From positions 1 through 60,148 of the forward strand of contig JAIXRJ010000020.1 of assembly GCA_027485235.1 (NCBI GenBank): DNA of 60,148 bases, in the 5' to 3' direction. Source of the DNA: Comamonadaceae bacterium. Its GTDB lineage: Bacteria > Pseudomonadota > Gammaproteobacteria > Burkholderiales > Burkholderiaceae_C. The first letter of the stretch is position 1. The number at the start of each line of letters is the position of its first letter. Shown here one piece after another: positions 20,515 to 28,376 of the stretch. Under the pieces are notes generated by a model, which did no database searches, had not been told where the DNA came from, and saw only the letters and a list, made by a program, of their open reading frames with translations. A program made the position numbers and the translations under genes.

Positions 20515-21102
20515 ATGAGCAGCACCACCCACTTGCTTTACCTGCATGGTTTTCGGTCCTCGCCACAATCGGTCAAGGCTCGGAAAATGGCCAACTGGAT
20601 CCGCCAAGAGTTTCCCCAAGTGCTTTGGTGGTGCCCGCAATTGCCCGCCTCACCTCGGCAGGCCATGGCGGATCTTTTGGCTGGTGTGGCCGATTGGCCC
20701 CATGAACACATGGCCGTGGTGGGTTCCTCGTTGGGCGGTTTTTATGCCAGCGGCCTGGCCCAGCAATTGGGCTGCCCTGCGCTGCTGATCAACCCGGCCG
20801 TGTATCCATCTCGGGATTTGGCCCAATACATTGGGCAGCAGACCGCTTGGCACGACCCTTCCCAGAGCTTCTATTTTGAGCCCGCCTATGTAGAGGAGTT
20901 GCAGGCGCTGGAGGCCCAGCCGCGCAGCGCTCAGCCATCCACCCTGGCCCTGATTGCCAAGGGGGACGAGTTGCTGGATTGGCGGGAGATGCTGGCGCGC
21001 CATCAAGCCGGGCGGGTGCATTTGATCGAGGGCAGTGACCACGCGCTCAGCGACTTTGATCTTTACAAAGATGAAATCCTGCAATTTCTTCGCCTGCTCT
21101 GA
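20515..21102 (+). CDS. YqiA-like alpha/beta-hydrolase (esterase)
   Basis: The 195-residue product resembles YqiA/YcfP-type esterases. It begins THLLYLHGFRSSPQSVKA, carries the nucleophile elbow GSSLGG and ends with a GSDHALSDF segment that supplies the catalytic histidine. Substrate is unknown. I chose ATG 20515, which removes a tail encoded inside lpxC; the frame is open further upstream. The gap to lpxC is 22 bases, so the two may be co-transcribed. Confidence 0.82.
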   Translation: MSSTTHLLYLHGFRSSPQSVKARKMANWIRQEFPQVLWWCPQLPASPRQAMADLLAGVADWPHEHMAVVGSSLGGFYASGLAQQLGCPALLINPAVYPSRDLAQYIGQQTAWHDPSQSFYFEPAYVEELQALEAQPRSAQPSTLALIAKGDELLDWREMLARHQAGRVHLIEGSDHALSDFDLYKDEILQFLRLL

Positions 21103-21146
21103 GGCTTAGGCACCGGAATTGCGGGCTGACGTGGGAAAATCTGAGC

Positions 21147-23198
21147 ATGTATTTAATATTCGAAGAAGCTGGCAAATTCTTGGCCGGGCGGGTCATGTCC
21201 GAAGCCGAGGCTTCAGCACAAGTCGAGTTGGACTCGGGCAAACGGGTCAAAGTCAAGGCTGCGCAAATCCTGCTCAAGTTCGACAAACCCGCTCCCGCCG
21301 CCTTGCTGAGTGAGGCCGCCGCCTTGGGTCAAACCATCGAGCTGGAGTTGGCCTACGAGTTTGCCTCGGATGCCGAGTTTGGATTTGCCGATTTGGCACA
21401 AGACTATTTCAGCAACCCTGCCACCACGGTGCAACAAGTGGCGACCTTGATGCGCTTGCAGGAAGCGCCTCACTACTTCCGCCGCGCAGGCAAGGGGCGT
21501 TTTCGCAAAGCGCCAGCCGAGATCGTGCAGCAAGCCTTGGCCGCGATCGAGAGGAAGAAACAAATCCAGGCGCAGATCGAAGAGTGGGCCGCCGATTTGG
21601 TCGCAGGCTCATGCCCTGCACCGATCCGGGAGCAGCTCTACAAGATTTTGTTCCGGCCCGACAAAAACACAGCCGAGTACAAGGCGGTGGTTGAGGCCAG
21701 CAAGGGCAGCCAGATGGCACCGCTGGATTTGCTGAAAAAAGCCGGTGCGATCGCCTCTCCTTGGGACTTCCATTGGCAGCGTTTTTTGTTTGACCTGTTT
21801 CCCAAGGGCACTGGCTTTGCAGCTTTGCAGGCACCGGCCATCATCGATGCGCTGCCCTTGTCGCCGGTTCAGGCCTTTTCCATCGACGATTCGCACACCA
21901 CCGAGATCGACGATGCGCTGTCTTTGCAGGGCTTGGGCACCGGCACGGTCACGGTGGGCATTCACATTGCGGCGCCGGGCTTGGCCCTGAAGCCGGGCAG
22001 TGCCATCGATCTGCTGTGCCGCTCACGCCTGTCCACGGTCTATATGCCCGGCTACAAAATCACCATGTTGCCCGACAGTGTGGTGCAGGCTTACACCTTG
22101 ACCGAAGGACGTGCTTGCCCTGCGGTGTCTCTGTATGTGAACTTCAACGAAGACAGCTTGGAGTTGCAAAGCACCGTCACGCGCTTGGAGCGCGTCCACA
22201 TCCTGGCCAATCTGCGCCATGACCAGCTGGACCAGACCATCACCCAAGAATGGTTGGAAGCAGCCGCCACATCAGCACCCTCGGGCTTGCCGGTAGAACG
22301 AGAGACTTTGGCGTTTTTTTGGCGATGGGCCCAAACCCTCAAATCGCGCCGCGAAGTCGTGCGTGGCAAACCCGAGACATTCAACCGGCCAGATTACAGT
22401 TTCAAGCTGGACCGCGCCAGCAGCGACAAGCCACCCACTGGGGAGGAGACCGTGCTGATCGGTACCCGAAAGCGGGGCGCGCCGCTCGATTTGATGGTGG
22501 CCGAGGCCATGATTTTGGCCAACAGCACTTGGGGCCAGTGGATGGCCAGCTTTGGGGTGCCTGGCATATACCGAAGCCAAGCCAGCTTGGCGCCGGGCGT
22601 CAAGGTGCGCATGGGCACCAAAGCGCTGCCGCATGCCGGCATTGGCGTCCCCAGCTACGCCTGGAGCACGTCCCCCTTGCGTCGCTACACCGACTTGGTC
22701 AACCAGTGGCAAATCATTGCCTGTGCCCAGCATGGCGCTACCGCCGCATTGGCCGCGCCTTTCAAGCCCAAGGATGCCGAGCTGTTTTCCATCATCAGTG
22801 GCTTTGATGCCGCTTACAGCGCTTACAGCAGCGTGCAGTCAAGTATGGAACGGTATTGGACTTTGCGCCATGTGCAGCAGCAAGGCATCACCGAATTGGA
22901 AGCCAGTTTGGTCAAGGAGATGGGCGCAGGCACTTGGCTGGTCCGGGCCGACAGCCTGCCCTTGATGTTCACGGTCATGGGCGCGCAGGCCTTGGCGCGG
23001 GGTGCGCGGGTGCGGGTGCAGCTGGGGAATATTGACCTGATGGCCTTGGATGTGAAAGGCACTGTGACAGCGCACTTGGACGCCTGCGTGAAAACCGAAG
23101 ATGAAGGCGATGAGGCAGAAGAGGAAGAGGACTTGAACGCAGGGCCTTTGACGATCGCGGTCGATCTGAACGACAGCACGCAAAGTGATGGTGCCTGA
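21147..23198 (+). CDS. RNB-domain exoribonuclease (RNase II/R family)
   Basis: The 683-residue product contains the RNB catalytic core. The metal-binding signature IDDSHTTEIDDAL is at about residues 246-258, followed by GIHIAAPGLAL, STVYMPGYKITMLP and the C-terminal WSTSPLRRYTDLVNQWQ motif. Such enzymes degrade RNA 3' to 5'. The N-terminal region is unlike classical RNase R cold-shock domains, and the C terminus ends in an acidic tail (DEGDEAEEEED). A GAAAAT box ends 6 bases before the ATG and no clear Shine-Dalgarno is seen. Confidence 0.88.
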   Translation: MYLIFEEAGKFLAGRVMSEAEASAQVELDSGKRVKVKAAQILLKFDKPAPAALLSEAAALGQTIELELAYEFASDAEFGFADLAQDYFSNPATTVQQVATLMRLQEAPHYFRRAGKGRFRKAPAEIVQQALAAIERKKQIQAQIEEWAADLVAGSCPAPIREQLYKILFRPDKNTAEYKAVVEASKGSQMAPLDLLKKAGAIASPWDFHWQRFLFDLFPKGTGFAALQAPAIIDALPLSPVQAFSIDDSHTTEIDDALSLQGLGTGTVTVGIHIAAPGLALKPGSAIDLLCRSRLSTVYMPGYKITMLPDSVVQAYTLTEGRACPAVSLYVNFNEDSLELQSTVTRLERVHILANLRHDQLDQTITQEWLEAAATSAPSGLPVERETLAFFWRWAQTLKSRREVVRGKPETFNRPDYSFKLDRASSDKPPTGEETVLIGTRKRGAPLDLMVAEAMILANSTWGQWMASFGVPGIYRSQASLAPGVKVRMGTKALPHAGIGVPSYAWSTSPLRRYTDLVNQWQIIACAQHGATAALAAPFKPKDAELFSIISGFDAAYSAYSSVQSSMERYWTLRHVQQQGITELEASLVKEMGAGTWLVRADSLPLMFTVMGAQALARGARVRVQLGNIDLMALDVKGTVTAHLDACVKTEDEGDEAEEEEDLNAGPLTIAVDLNDSTQSDGA

Positions 23199-23226
23199 AC
23201 TCCGCCCATTGGGGTTGCCGACTGAC

Positions 23227-24099
23227 ATGGACATGAAAAGCCCATCGCCGTACCGCACCCTTCAATGGACCCTGGGCATTTCGCTGCTGCTCCATTTGGG
23301 CCTGTTGACACTGCGCTTTGCTGCACCTGATGTGTTCAACCGGGTTTTTGAGGACACTCCACTCGAAGTGGTGTTGGTGAATGCCCGCAGCAATGAGCGC
23401 CCCAAAGACGCGCAAGCCTTGGCGCAAGTGAGCTTGGCGGGCGGCGGCAATGTCACCGATGTGCGCATGTCGAGTTCGCCCTTGCCTGCCGAGAACCCAT
23501 TGGAGGCTGGCGCAGACATCACCGAAGTGCAGCGCAAAATCGAGGCACTGAAAGTCCAGCAAATGCGTTTGCTGACACAACTCAAGGCCGAATTGTCAGA
23601 TCTGACCCGCGAAGAGACGGGTGACACCAGCGCTGTCCCCGATCGCCAAGCTCGGGAAGAGCGCAAGCAACAGCTGACGCGCCAGTTGTTTCAGATTGAA
23701 CAGCGCGTGGAACAAACGCAGGGTGCACCGCGCAAACGCTACATCAGTCCTGCCACCCAAGAGACGGTTTATGCGCTGTATTACGACAAGTTGCGCCGCA
23801 CCATCGAGATGCAGGGCACCTTGAATTTTCCGCAAGCGCGGGGTGAAAAACTGTATGGCAAGTTGACGATGGTGATCACGGTCAACAGCCAAGGCGAGTT
23901 GCTGCACACCGAAGTGGCCAGTTCTTCGCGCAACCCGTTGCTTGATGAGCGGGCGGTGGCGATTGTGCGCAGTGCCGGGCCGTTTGATGCGTTTGACGCG
24001 AAAATGCGGCGTCAGGCCGATCAGATGGTGGTGGTCTCACGCTTCATGTTTACCCGTGACGATACCCTGTCCACCCGCATGTTGGCGCCTGATAAATGA
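23227..24099 (+). CDS. TonB-family protein
   Basis: The product has one N-terminal membrane span (LGISLLLHLGLLTLRFA), a long periplasmic region with a Gln/Arg/Glu-rich coiled coil (about residues 100-165), and a C-terminal TonB-like domain (KLTMVITVNSQGELLHTEVASSSRNPLLDERAVAIVRSAGPF). TonB proteins pass proton-motive energy to outer-membrane transporters; no exbB/exbD is visible here, and the usual Pro-rich linker is missing, so another envelope role is possible. The start is uncertain: ATG 23227 places the span near the N terminus, while ATG 23188 overlaps the upstream stop. It overlaps the region before mtgA. Confidence 0.75.
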   Translation: MDMKSPSPYRTLQWTLGISLLLHLGLLTLRFAAPDVFNRVFEDTPLEVVLVNARSNERPKDAQALAQVSLAGGGNVTDVRMSSSPLPAENPLEAGADITEVQRKIEALKVQQMRLLTQLKAELSDLTREETGDTSAVPDRQAREERKQQLTRQLFQIEQRVEQTQGAPRKRYISPATQETVYALYYDKLRRTIEMQGTLNFPQARGEKLYGKLTMVITVNSQGELLHTEVASSSRNPLLDERAVAIVRSAGPFDAFDAKMRRQADQMVVVSRFMFTRDDTLSTRMLAPDK

Positions 24100-24137
24100 G
24101 CGTCATCGGCTCGCGTCACATCGATAAAAGGAGTGTC

Positions 24138-24872
24138 ATGAAGGCTGCAGGGCGTTGGTGCATTTTGTTGGGCTGTGCTTGGCTTTGTCTGCAGGTTTTT
24201 TTCCTGCTGCGCATCGCCAGCATGGGCTTCATGGCGCCCGAGTCCACCAGCTTTGAACGCTCGCAAATATGGCAAGTCCTGACGCGGCAAGGCCAACTGC
24301 CGTGGCGTCAGTCGTGGGTCGATGAAAGCCGTATTTCCCCATCGCTCAAGCGCGCCGTATTGGCTTCGGAGGACAGTGCCTTTACCCAGCACCAAGGCAT
24401 CTGGTGGGATGCGCTGGAAAAGGCTTGGGACAAAAACGTCAAGTCCAAGGCACAGGCCGAGCGCCGAGCGCAACGCCGAGGTGATGCCAAACCTGCAGAG
24501 GCCAAGATCGTGGGGGGCTCCACCATCACCCAGCAACTGGCGAAGAATTTGTTTTTGTCGGGCGAGCGGACTTTGCTGCGCAAAGCCCAAGAGATGGTGT
24601 TGACGATCGGTTTGGAGGCCTTTTTGTCGAAACGCCGCATTCTGGAAATATACCTCAACAGCGTGGAGTGGGGTGAAGGGGTGTTTGGCGCCGAGGCGGC
24701 GGCCCAGCATTACTTTCGCAAACCCGCATCGGCATTGAACGCTTGGGAGAGCGCTCGTTTGGCCGTCATGTTGCCGCGACCCCGTTACTTCGAGCGGCGT
24801 GCACAGTCGCCCTACCTGGCCAGCCGTGCCGAAGTCATTGTTGGGCGCATGAATGACGTGGTGCTGCCATGA
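24138..24872 (+). CDS. mtgA: monofunctional biosynthetic peptidoglycan transglycosylase MtgA
   Basis: MtgA polymerises lipid II into glycan strands at the inner membrane. The product (244 residues) has an N-terminal membrane span ([18 protein letters not shown]) and the GT51 motifs: [13 protein letters not shown] with the catalytic glutamate, [16 protein letters not shown], and [21 protein letters not shown] short charged insertion ([15 protein letters not shown]) separates the first two. I chose ATG 24138 because AAAGGAG lies 5 bases upstream; an in-frame ATG at 24096 overlaps the previous stop. It overlaps ruvC by 4 bases. Confidence 0.94.
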   Translation: MKAAGRWCILLGCAWLCLQVFFLLRIASMGFMAPESTSFERSQIWQVLTRQGQLPWRQSWVDESRISPSLKRAVLASEDSAFTQHQGIWWDALEKAWDKNVKSKAQAERRAQRRGDAKPAEAKIVGGSTITQQLAKNLFLSGERTLLRKAQEMVLTIGLEAFLSKRRILEIYLNSVEWGEGVFGAEAAAQHYFRKPASALNAWESARLAVMLPRPRYFERRAQSPYLASRAEVIVGRMNDVVLP

Positions 24873-25435
24873 GTACGCCCACCACCGTGCGGATTTTGGG
24901 CATCGACCCTGGCTTGCAGACCACCGGTTTTGGCGTGTTGGACGCCAGTGGCTCGCATTTGCAATACGTGGCCAGCGGGGTCATCCAGACCACCCGAGAA
25001 GAGATGGGCAATTTGCCCGCTCGACTGAAAGTCATCTACGACGGCATCCGTGAGATCCATGAACGGTACCAACCCGATGTGGCTTCGGTGGAAATCGTGT
25101 TCGTCAACGTCAACCCTCAGGCCACCTTGTTGTTGGGGCAAGCTCGCGGCTGTTGTGTCACGGCGCTGGTGTCTTGCGGCTTGTTGGTGGCCGAATACAC
25201 CGCTTTGCAAATGAAGCAGTCCGTCACAGGCCATGGCCGAGCGGACAAATCGCAGGTGCAAGAGATGGTCAAGCGCTTGTTGCAACTGCCCGTGGTGCCT
25301 CGGCAAGACGCAGCAGATGCTCTGGGCTTGGCCATCACCCACGCCCACGCCAGCCCATCCATGAACAAGTTGGCTGCGCAAGGTGTGCTCCACCGTAAAA
25401 CCCATGGCATGTTCCGCAGTGGCCGCAGCCACTGA
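24869..25435 (+). CDS. ruvC: crossover junction endodeoxyribonuclease RuvC
   Basis: RuvC resolves Holliday junctions together with RuvAB. The 188-residue product begins with [15 protein letters not shown], which carries the first catalytic aspartate, followed by [21 protein letters not shown] (glutamate), and ends with [16 protein letters not shown], which supplies the C-terminal acidic residues. ruvA and ruvB are not in this window; instead ruvC overlaps mtgA by 4 bases and precedes rodA by 40 bases, an odd setting among cell wall genes. Confidence 0.96.
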   Translation: MSTPTTVRILGIDPGLQTTGFGVLDASGSHLQYVASGVIQTTREEMGNLPARLKVIYDGIREIHERYQPDVASVEIVFVNVNPQATLLLGQARGCCVTALVSCGLLVAEYTALQMKQSVTGHGRADKSQVQEMVKRLLQLPVVPRQDAADALGLAITHAHASPSMNKLAAQGVLHRKTHGMFRSGRSH

Positions 25436-25475
25436 GCCGGTCTTGTCCATACTTTGAAAGAAGGATCATCACAAC

Positions 25476-26630
25476 ATGGCCGCCGTGATTCAAAAACCCA
25501 CTTGGGGGCAACGCCTGAGGGGGCTCGTCGACGGTTTCGACGGCCCTTTGGCTTTCGCCGTCTTTGTGCTCGCTTGTGTGGGGCTGGTGATCATGTATTC
25601 CTCGGGGTTTGACCATGGCAGCCGTTTTGTCGACCACACCCGCAACATGTTGTTGGCGGGATTCATCATGTTCGTGGTTGCGCAAGTGCCACCGCAAAAA
25701 CTCATGGCTTGGGCCCTGCCTGTGTATGCCGCGGGGGTGGTTTTGTTGATTGCTGTGGCTTTGTTCGGTTTGACCAAAAAAGGTGCGCGCCGCTGGTTGA
25801 ACATTGGCATGGTGATCCAGCCGAGCGAGATCATGAAGATCGCCATGCCCTTGATGTTGGCCGCATGGTTTCAAAAGCGTGAGGGCCAATTGCGTCCTTG
25901 GGACTTCGTCATGGCCTTGTTGATTTTGGGCGTGCCTGTGGGGCTGATCATGAAGCAGCCTGATTTGGGGACGGCCTTGTTGGTTTTGGCGGCAGGTTTG
26001 TCCGTGATTTTCTTCGCCGGTTTGAAATGGCGCTGGATTTTGCCTCCGGTGTTTTTGGCTTTGGTGGGGATCGTGGTCTTGGTGATCATGGAGCCGACTT
26101 TGTGCGAACCCGATGTCGATTGGCATGTACTCCACGAATACCAGCGTCAGCGCGTGTGCACTTTGCTCGATCCGGCCCGCGACCCGCTGGGCAAGGGTTT
26201 TCACATCATCCAGGGCATGATCGCCATCGGCTCAGGGGGGGTTTGGGGCAAGGGCTTCATGCAAGGCACACAAACCCATTTGGAATTCATTCCTGAGCGA
26301 ACCACCGACTTCATTTTTGCTGCTTTTGGCGAAGAGTTTGGCTTTTTAGGCGGGCTGATTTTGATTTCCGCTTTCTTCTTTTTGGTTTACCGTGGATTGG
26401 TGATCGCGTCTCAGGCCCCAACAATGTTCAGCCGTTTGCTGGCCGCCAGCGTATCCATGATTTTTTTCACCTACGCCTTCGTGAACATGGGCATGGTCAG
26501 TGGCATCTTGCCTGTGGTGGGCGTGCCCTTGCCCTTCATCAGTTATGGGGGGACGGCGATGGTGACCTTGGGTTTTGCCTTGGGCATTCTGATGGCGATC
26601 GCCAAATCCAAGCAATTGGTGCAAAGCTGA
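25476..26630 (+). CDS. rodA: rod-shape peptidoglycan polymerase RodA (SEDS family)
   Basis: RodA is the elongasome SEDS glycosyltransferase. The 384-residue product has about ten membrane spans and the SEDS landmarks GARRWLNIGMVIQPSEIMKIA, KQPDLGTALLV, ERTTDFIFAAFGEEFGFLGG and VPLPFISYGGTAMVT. The region between spans contains LDPARDPLGKGFH. GAAGGA lies about 10 bases upstream of ATG 25476. A second SEDS gene, ftsW, is at 11328, and the motifs distinguish the two. Confidence 0.95.
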   Translation: MAAVIQKPTWGQRLRGLVDGFDGPLAFAVFVLACVGLVIMYSSGFDHGSRFVDHTRNMLLAGFIMFVVAQVPPQKLMAWALPVYAAGVVLLIAVALFGLTKKGARRWLNIGMVIQPSEIMKIAMPLMLAAWFQKREGQLRPWDFVMALLILGVPVGLIMKQPDLGTALLVLAAGLSVIFFAGLKWRWILPPVFLALVGIVVLVIMEPTLCEPDVDWHVLHEYQRQRVCTLLDPARDPLGKGFHIIQGMIAIGSGGVWGKGFMQGTQTHLEFIPERTTDFIFAAFGEEFGFLGGLILISAFFFLVYRGLVIASQAPTMFSRLLAASVSMIFFTYAFVNMGMVSGILPVVGVPLPFISYGGTAMVTLGFALGILMAIAKSKQLVQS

Positions 26631-26645
26631 GCCGGTCAGGACGCT

Positions 26646-26675
26646 TTGGCAAGGGCATTGCGCAAACTCTACAAT
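26646..26675 (+). promoter_or_regulatory. tldD promoter, probably giving a leaderless mRNA
   Basis: TTGGCA at 26646-26651 and TACAAT at 26670-26675 (18-base spacer) each match the sigma-70 consensus at five of six positions. The -10 box ends 7 bases before ATG 26683, so the transcript would start at or next to the start codon. An upstream in-frame ATG at 26674 lies inside the -10 box and is therefore unlikely to be used. Confidence 0.6.
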
Positions 26676-26682
26676 GAACTCC

Positions 26683-28143
26683 ATGATTTCACGCGAACCC
26701 ACCATTGAACGCTTGGCCACGGCCAAGTCCCTGTTGCTTGACCCGTTTGGTCTCGATGAGTCCCACCTGAGCCGGGCGCTCAACGCCATCAAGGCGCACG
26801 CGGTCGATGACGCCGATTTGTACTTTCAGTACACACGCTCCGAAGGCTGGAGTCTGGAAGAAGGCATTGTGAAGACCGGCAGCTTCAGCATCGACCAAGG
26901 CGTGGGGGTGCGGGCTGTTTCGGGCGAAAAAACCGCCTTTGCTTACTCGGACGACATCTCCGAAGCTTCCTTGATGGACGCGGCCATGACGGTGCGCTCG
27001 ATTGCGTCTGCCGCGCAAAACAAGCGCATCAAGGTGCCTGTGCGCAAGATTTCGGCCAGCCGTTCGCTCTACCCCTCACTTGACCCGATGGACACGCTGG
27101 ACAGCACGGCCAAAGTGAATTTGCTCGGCCATGTGGAAAAAATCGCCCGCGCCAAAGACCTGCGTGTGGTGCAGGTCATGGCCGGTCTGGCCACCGAGTA
27201 CGACGTGGTCATGGTGGCCCGCGCCGATGGCACGCTGGCCGCCGATGTGCGCCCGCTGATCCGCCTGTCGGTCACCGTGATCGCCGAACAAAACGGCCGC
27301 CGAGAAATGGGCAGCGCAGGCGGTGGTGGCCGCTTTGGTTTGGCCTATTTTGACGACGCCATGGTCGAGAGCTATGTGCAAGAAGCCGTCTCAGCCGCGC
27401 TCATCAACCTCGAAGCCCGCCCAGCCCCTGCGGGTGAGATGACGGTGGTGCTGGGCAATGGTTGGCCTGGTATTTTGTTGCACGAGGCCGTGGGCCATGG
27501 GCTCGAGGGTGACTTCAACCGCAAGGGCTCGAGTGCTTTCAGTGGCCGCATTGGCCAACGCGTGGCAGCCAAAGGCGTCACGGTGCTGGACGACGGCACC
27601 ATGGCCGACCGCCGTGGCTCGCTGAACGTGGACGATGAAGGCCACGCCAGCCAAAAGAACGTGCTGATCGAAGACGGCATCTTGCGCGGCTACATCCAGG
27701 ACTCGATGAACGCCCGCCTGATGGGCGTCAAACCCACCGGCAACGGACGCCGTGAAAGTTACGCCCATGTGCCCATGCCGCGCATGACCAACACCTACAT
27801 GCTGGGTGGCGACAAAAGCGCCGAAGAAATCGTGGCCAGCATCCAAAAGGGCTTGTACGCCACCAACTTTGCGGGCGGCCAGGTCGACATCACCAGCGGC
27901 AAGTTTGTGTTTTCGGCCAGCCAGGCCTACTGGGTGGAAAACGGCAAGATCCAATACCCCGTCAAAGGCGCCACCCTGATCGGCAGCGGCCCCGAGTCGC
28001 TCAAGAAGATCAGCATGATCGGCAACGACATGAAGCTCGACTCTGGCGTGGGCACCTGCGGCAAAGAAGGCCAGAGCGTGCCGGTGGGTGTGGGTCAGCC
28101 GACCTTGCGCATCGAGGGCCTGACGGTGGGCGGGACCGCGTGA
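26683..28143 (+). CDS. tldD: metalloprotease TldD
   Basis: TldD pairs with TldE/PmbA in a cytoplasmic zinc protease that trims peptides, for example microcin precursors and the CcdA antitoxin. The product (486 residues from ATG 26683) carries the zinc motif HEAVGHGLEGD and the conserved TNTYMLGG and GGQVDITSGKFVFS blocks. I chose ATG 26683 rather than 26674 because a good -10 box covers the latter. No Shine-Dalgarno is visible, consistent with a leaderless transcript. pmbA is not in the window. Confidence 0.94.
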   Translation: MISREPTIERLATAKSLLLDPFGLDESHLSRALNAIKAHAVDDADLYFQYTRSEGWSLEEGIVKTGSFSIDQGVGVRAVSGEKTAFAYSDDISEASLMDAAMTVRSIASAAQNKRIKVPVRKISASRSLYPSLDPMDTLDSTAKVNLLGHVEKIARAKDLRVVQVMAGLATEYDVVMVARADGTLAADVRPLIRLSVTVIAEQNGRREMGSAGGGGRFGLAYFDDAMVESYVQEAVSAALINLEARPAPAGEMTVVLGNGWPGILLHEAVGHGLEGDFNRKGSSAFSGRIGQRVAAKGVTVLDDGTMADRRGSLNVDDEGHASQKNVLIEDGILRGYIQDSMNARLMGVKPTGNGRRESYAHVPMPRMTNTYMLGGDKSAEEIVASIQKGLYATNFAGGQVDITSGKFVFSASQAYWVENGKIQYPVKGATLIGSGPESLKKISMIGNDMKLDSGVGTCGKEGQSVPVGVGQPTLRIEGLTVGGTA

Positions 28144-28175
28144 ACAGCGCCCAAGGGTTTGCCCTTGGGCTGTTC
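28142..28175 (+). terminator. hairpin after tldD
   Basis: GCCCAAGGG at 28149-28157 pairs perfectly with CCCTTGGGC at 28162-28170 over a 4-base loop. The helix can extend, after a 2-base bulge, with GAACA (28142-28146) against TGTTC (28171-28175). No real T run follows, so it is a possible but not classical terminator. It starts inside the tldD stop codon. Confidence 0.5.
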
Positions 28176-28198
28176 TGTCATAAACGGTCATCTACTTG

Positions 28199-28207
28199 TG
28201 CTACATT
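28199..28207 (+). promoter_or_regulatory. extended -10 promoter for the DAHP synthase leader
   Basis: TGC followed by TACATT at 28199-28207 forms an extended -10 element (TGn before the hexamer), which can work without a good -35 box; none is evident. It ends 7 bases before the ATG of the leader peptide, so the leader would be translated from the very 5' end of the RNA. Confidence 0.45.
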
Positions 28208-28214
28208 GATTCCC

Positions 28215-28289
28215 ATGTTTTCGCGCAACGCTGTCTACTTTTTTTATTTTGGATTCTCAGTCCCCGGCGGACGAGAGGCGAGCGCATAA
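28215..28289 (+). CDS. Tyr/Phe-rich leader peptide of the DAHP synthase attenuator
   Basis: A 24-codon frame begins ATG 28215 and ends TAA 28287-28289. Residues 8-14 read YFFYFGF, so aromatic codons (28236-28256) are packed just before a stretch able to form an antiterminator. Five Phe and two Tyr in 24 residues directly ahead of the first enzyme of aromatic amino acid synthesis strongly suggests ribosome-mediated attenuation, as known for pheA and other leaders. No Shine-Dalgarno is seen; initiation may be leaderless. The peptide itself probably has no function after translation. Confidence 0.72.
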   Translation: MFSRNAVYFFYFGFSVPGGREASA

Positions 28290-28345
28290 GCACCCGAACA
28301 TCTCGACACACACCGCCGGAGCCTCCAAGCCCGGCGGTTTTTTTT
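28264..28345 (+). promoter_or_regulatory. transcription attenuator before DAHP synthase (antiterminator/terminator switch)
   Basis: Three segments compete. CCGGCGG at 28264-28270, inside the end of the leader peptide frame, can pair with CCGCCGG at 28313-28319. That same CCGCCGG pairs in the terminator with CCGGCGG at 28331-28337, followed by eight T (28338-28345). A ribosome stalled at the Tyr/Phe codons would leave 28264-28270 free and allow the antiterminator. A ribosome moving on to the stop codon would cover it and allow termination. The mechanism is inferred from the pairings; the hairpin and T run are seen directly. Confidence 0.75.
28312..28345 (+). terminator. attenuator terminator upstream of DAHP synthase
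   Basis: ACCGCCGG (28312-28319) and CCGGCGGT (28331-28338) form an 8-base-pair GC-rich stem with an 11-base loop and eight consecutive T. This is a strong intrinsic terminator only 31 bases before the structural gene, in the same orientation, so it must act as a conditional terminator. Confidence 0.85.
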
Positions 28346-28376
28346 CACCTGTTTTTTTCAATCTGAGGAGTCCACG

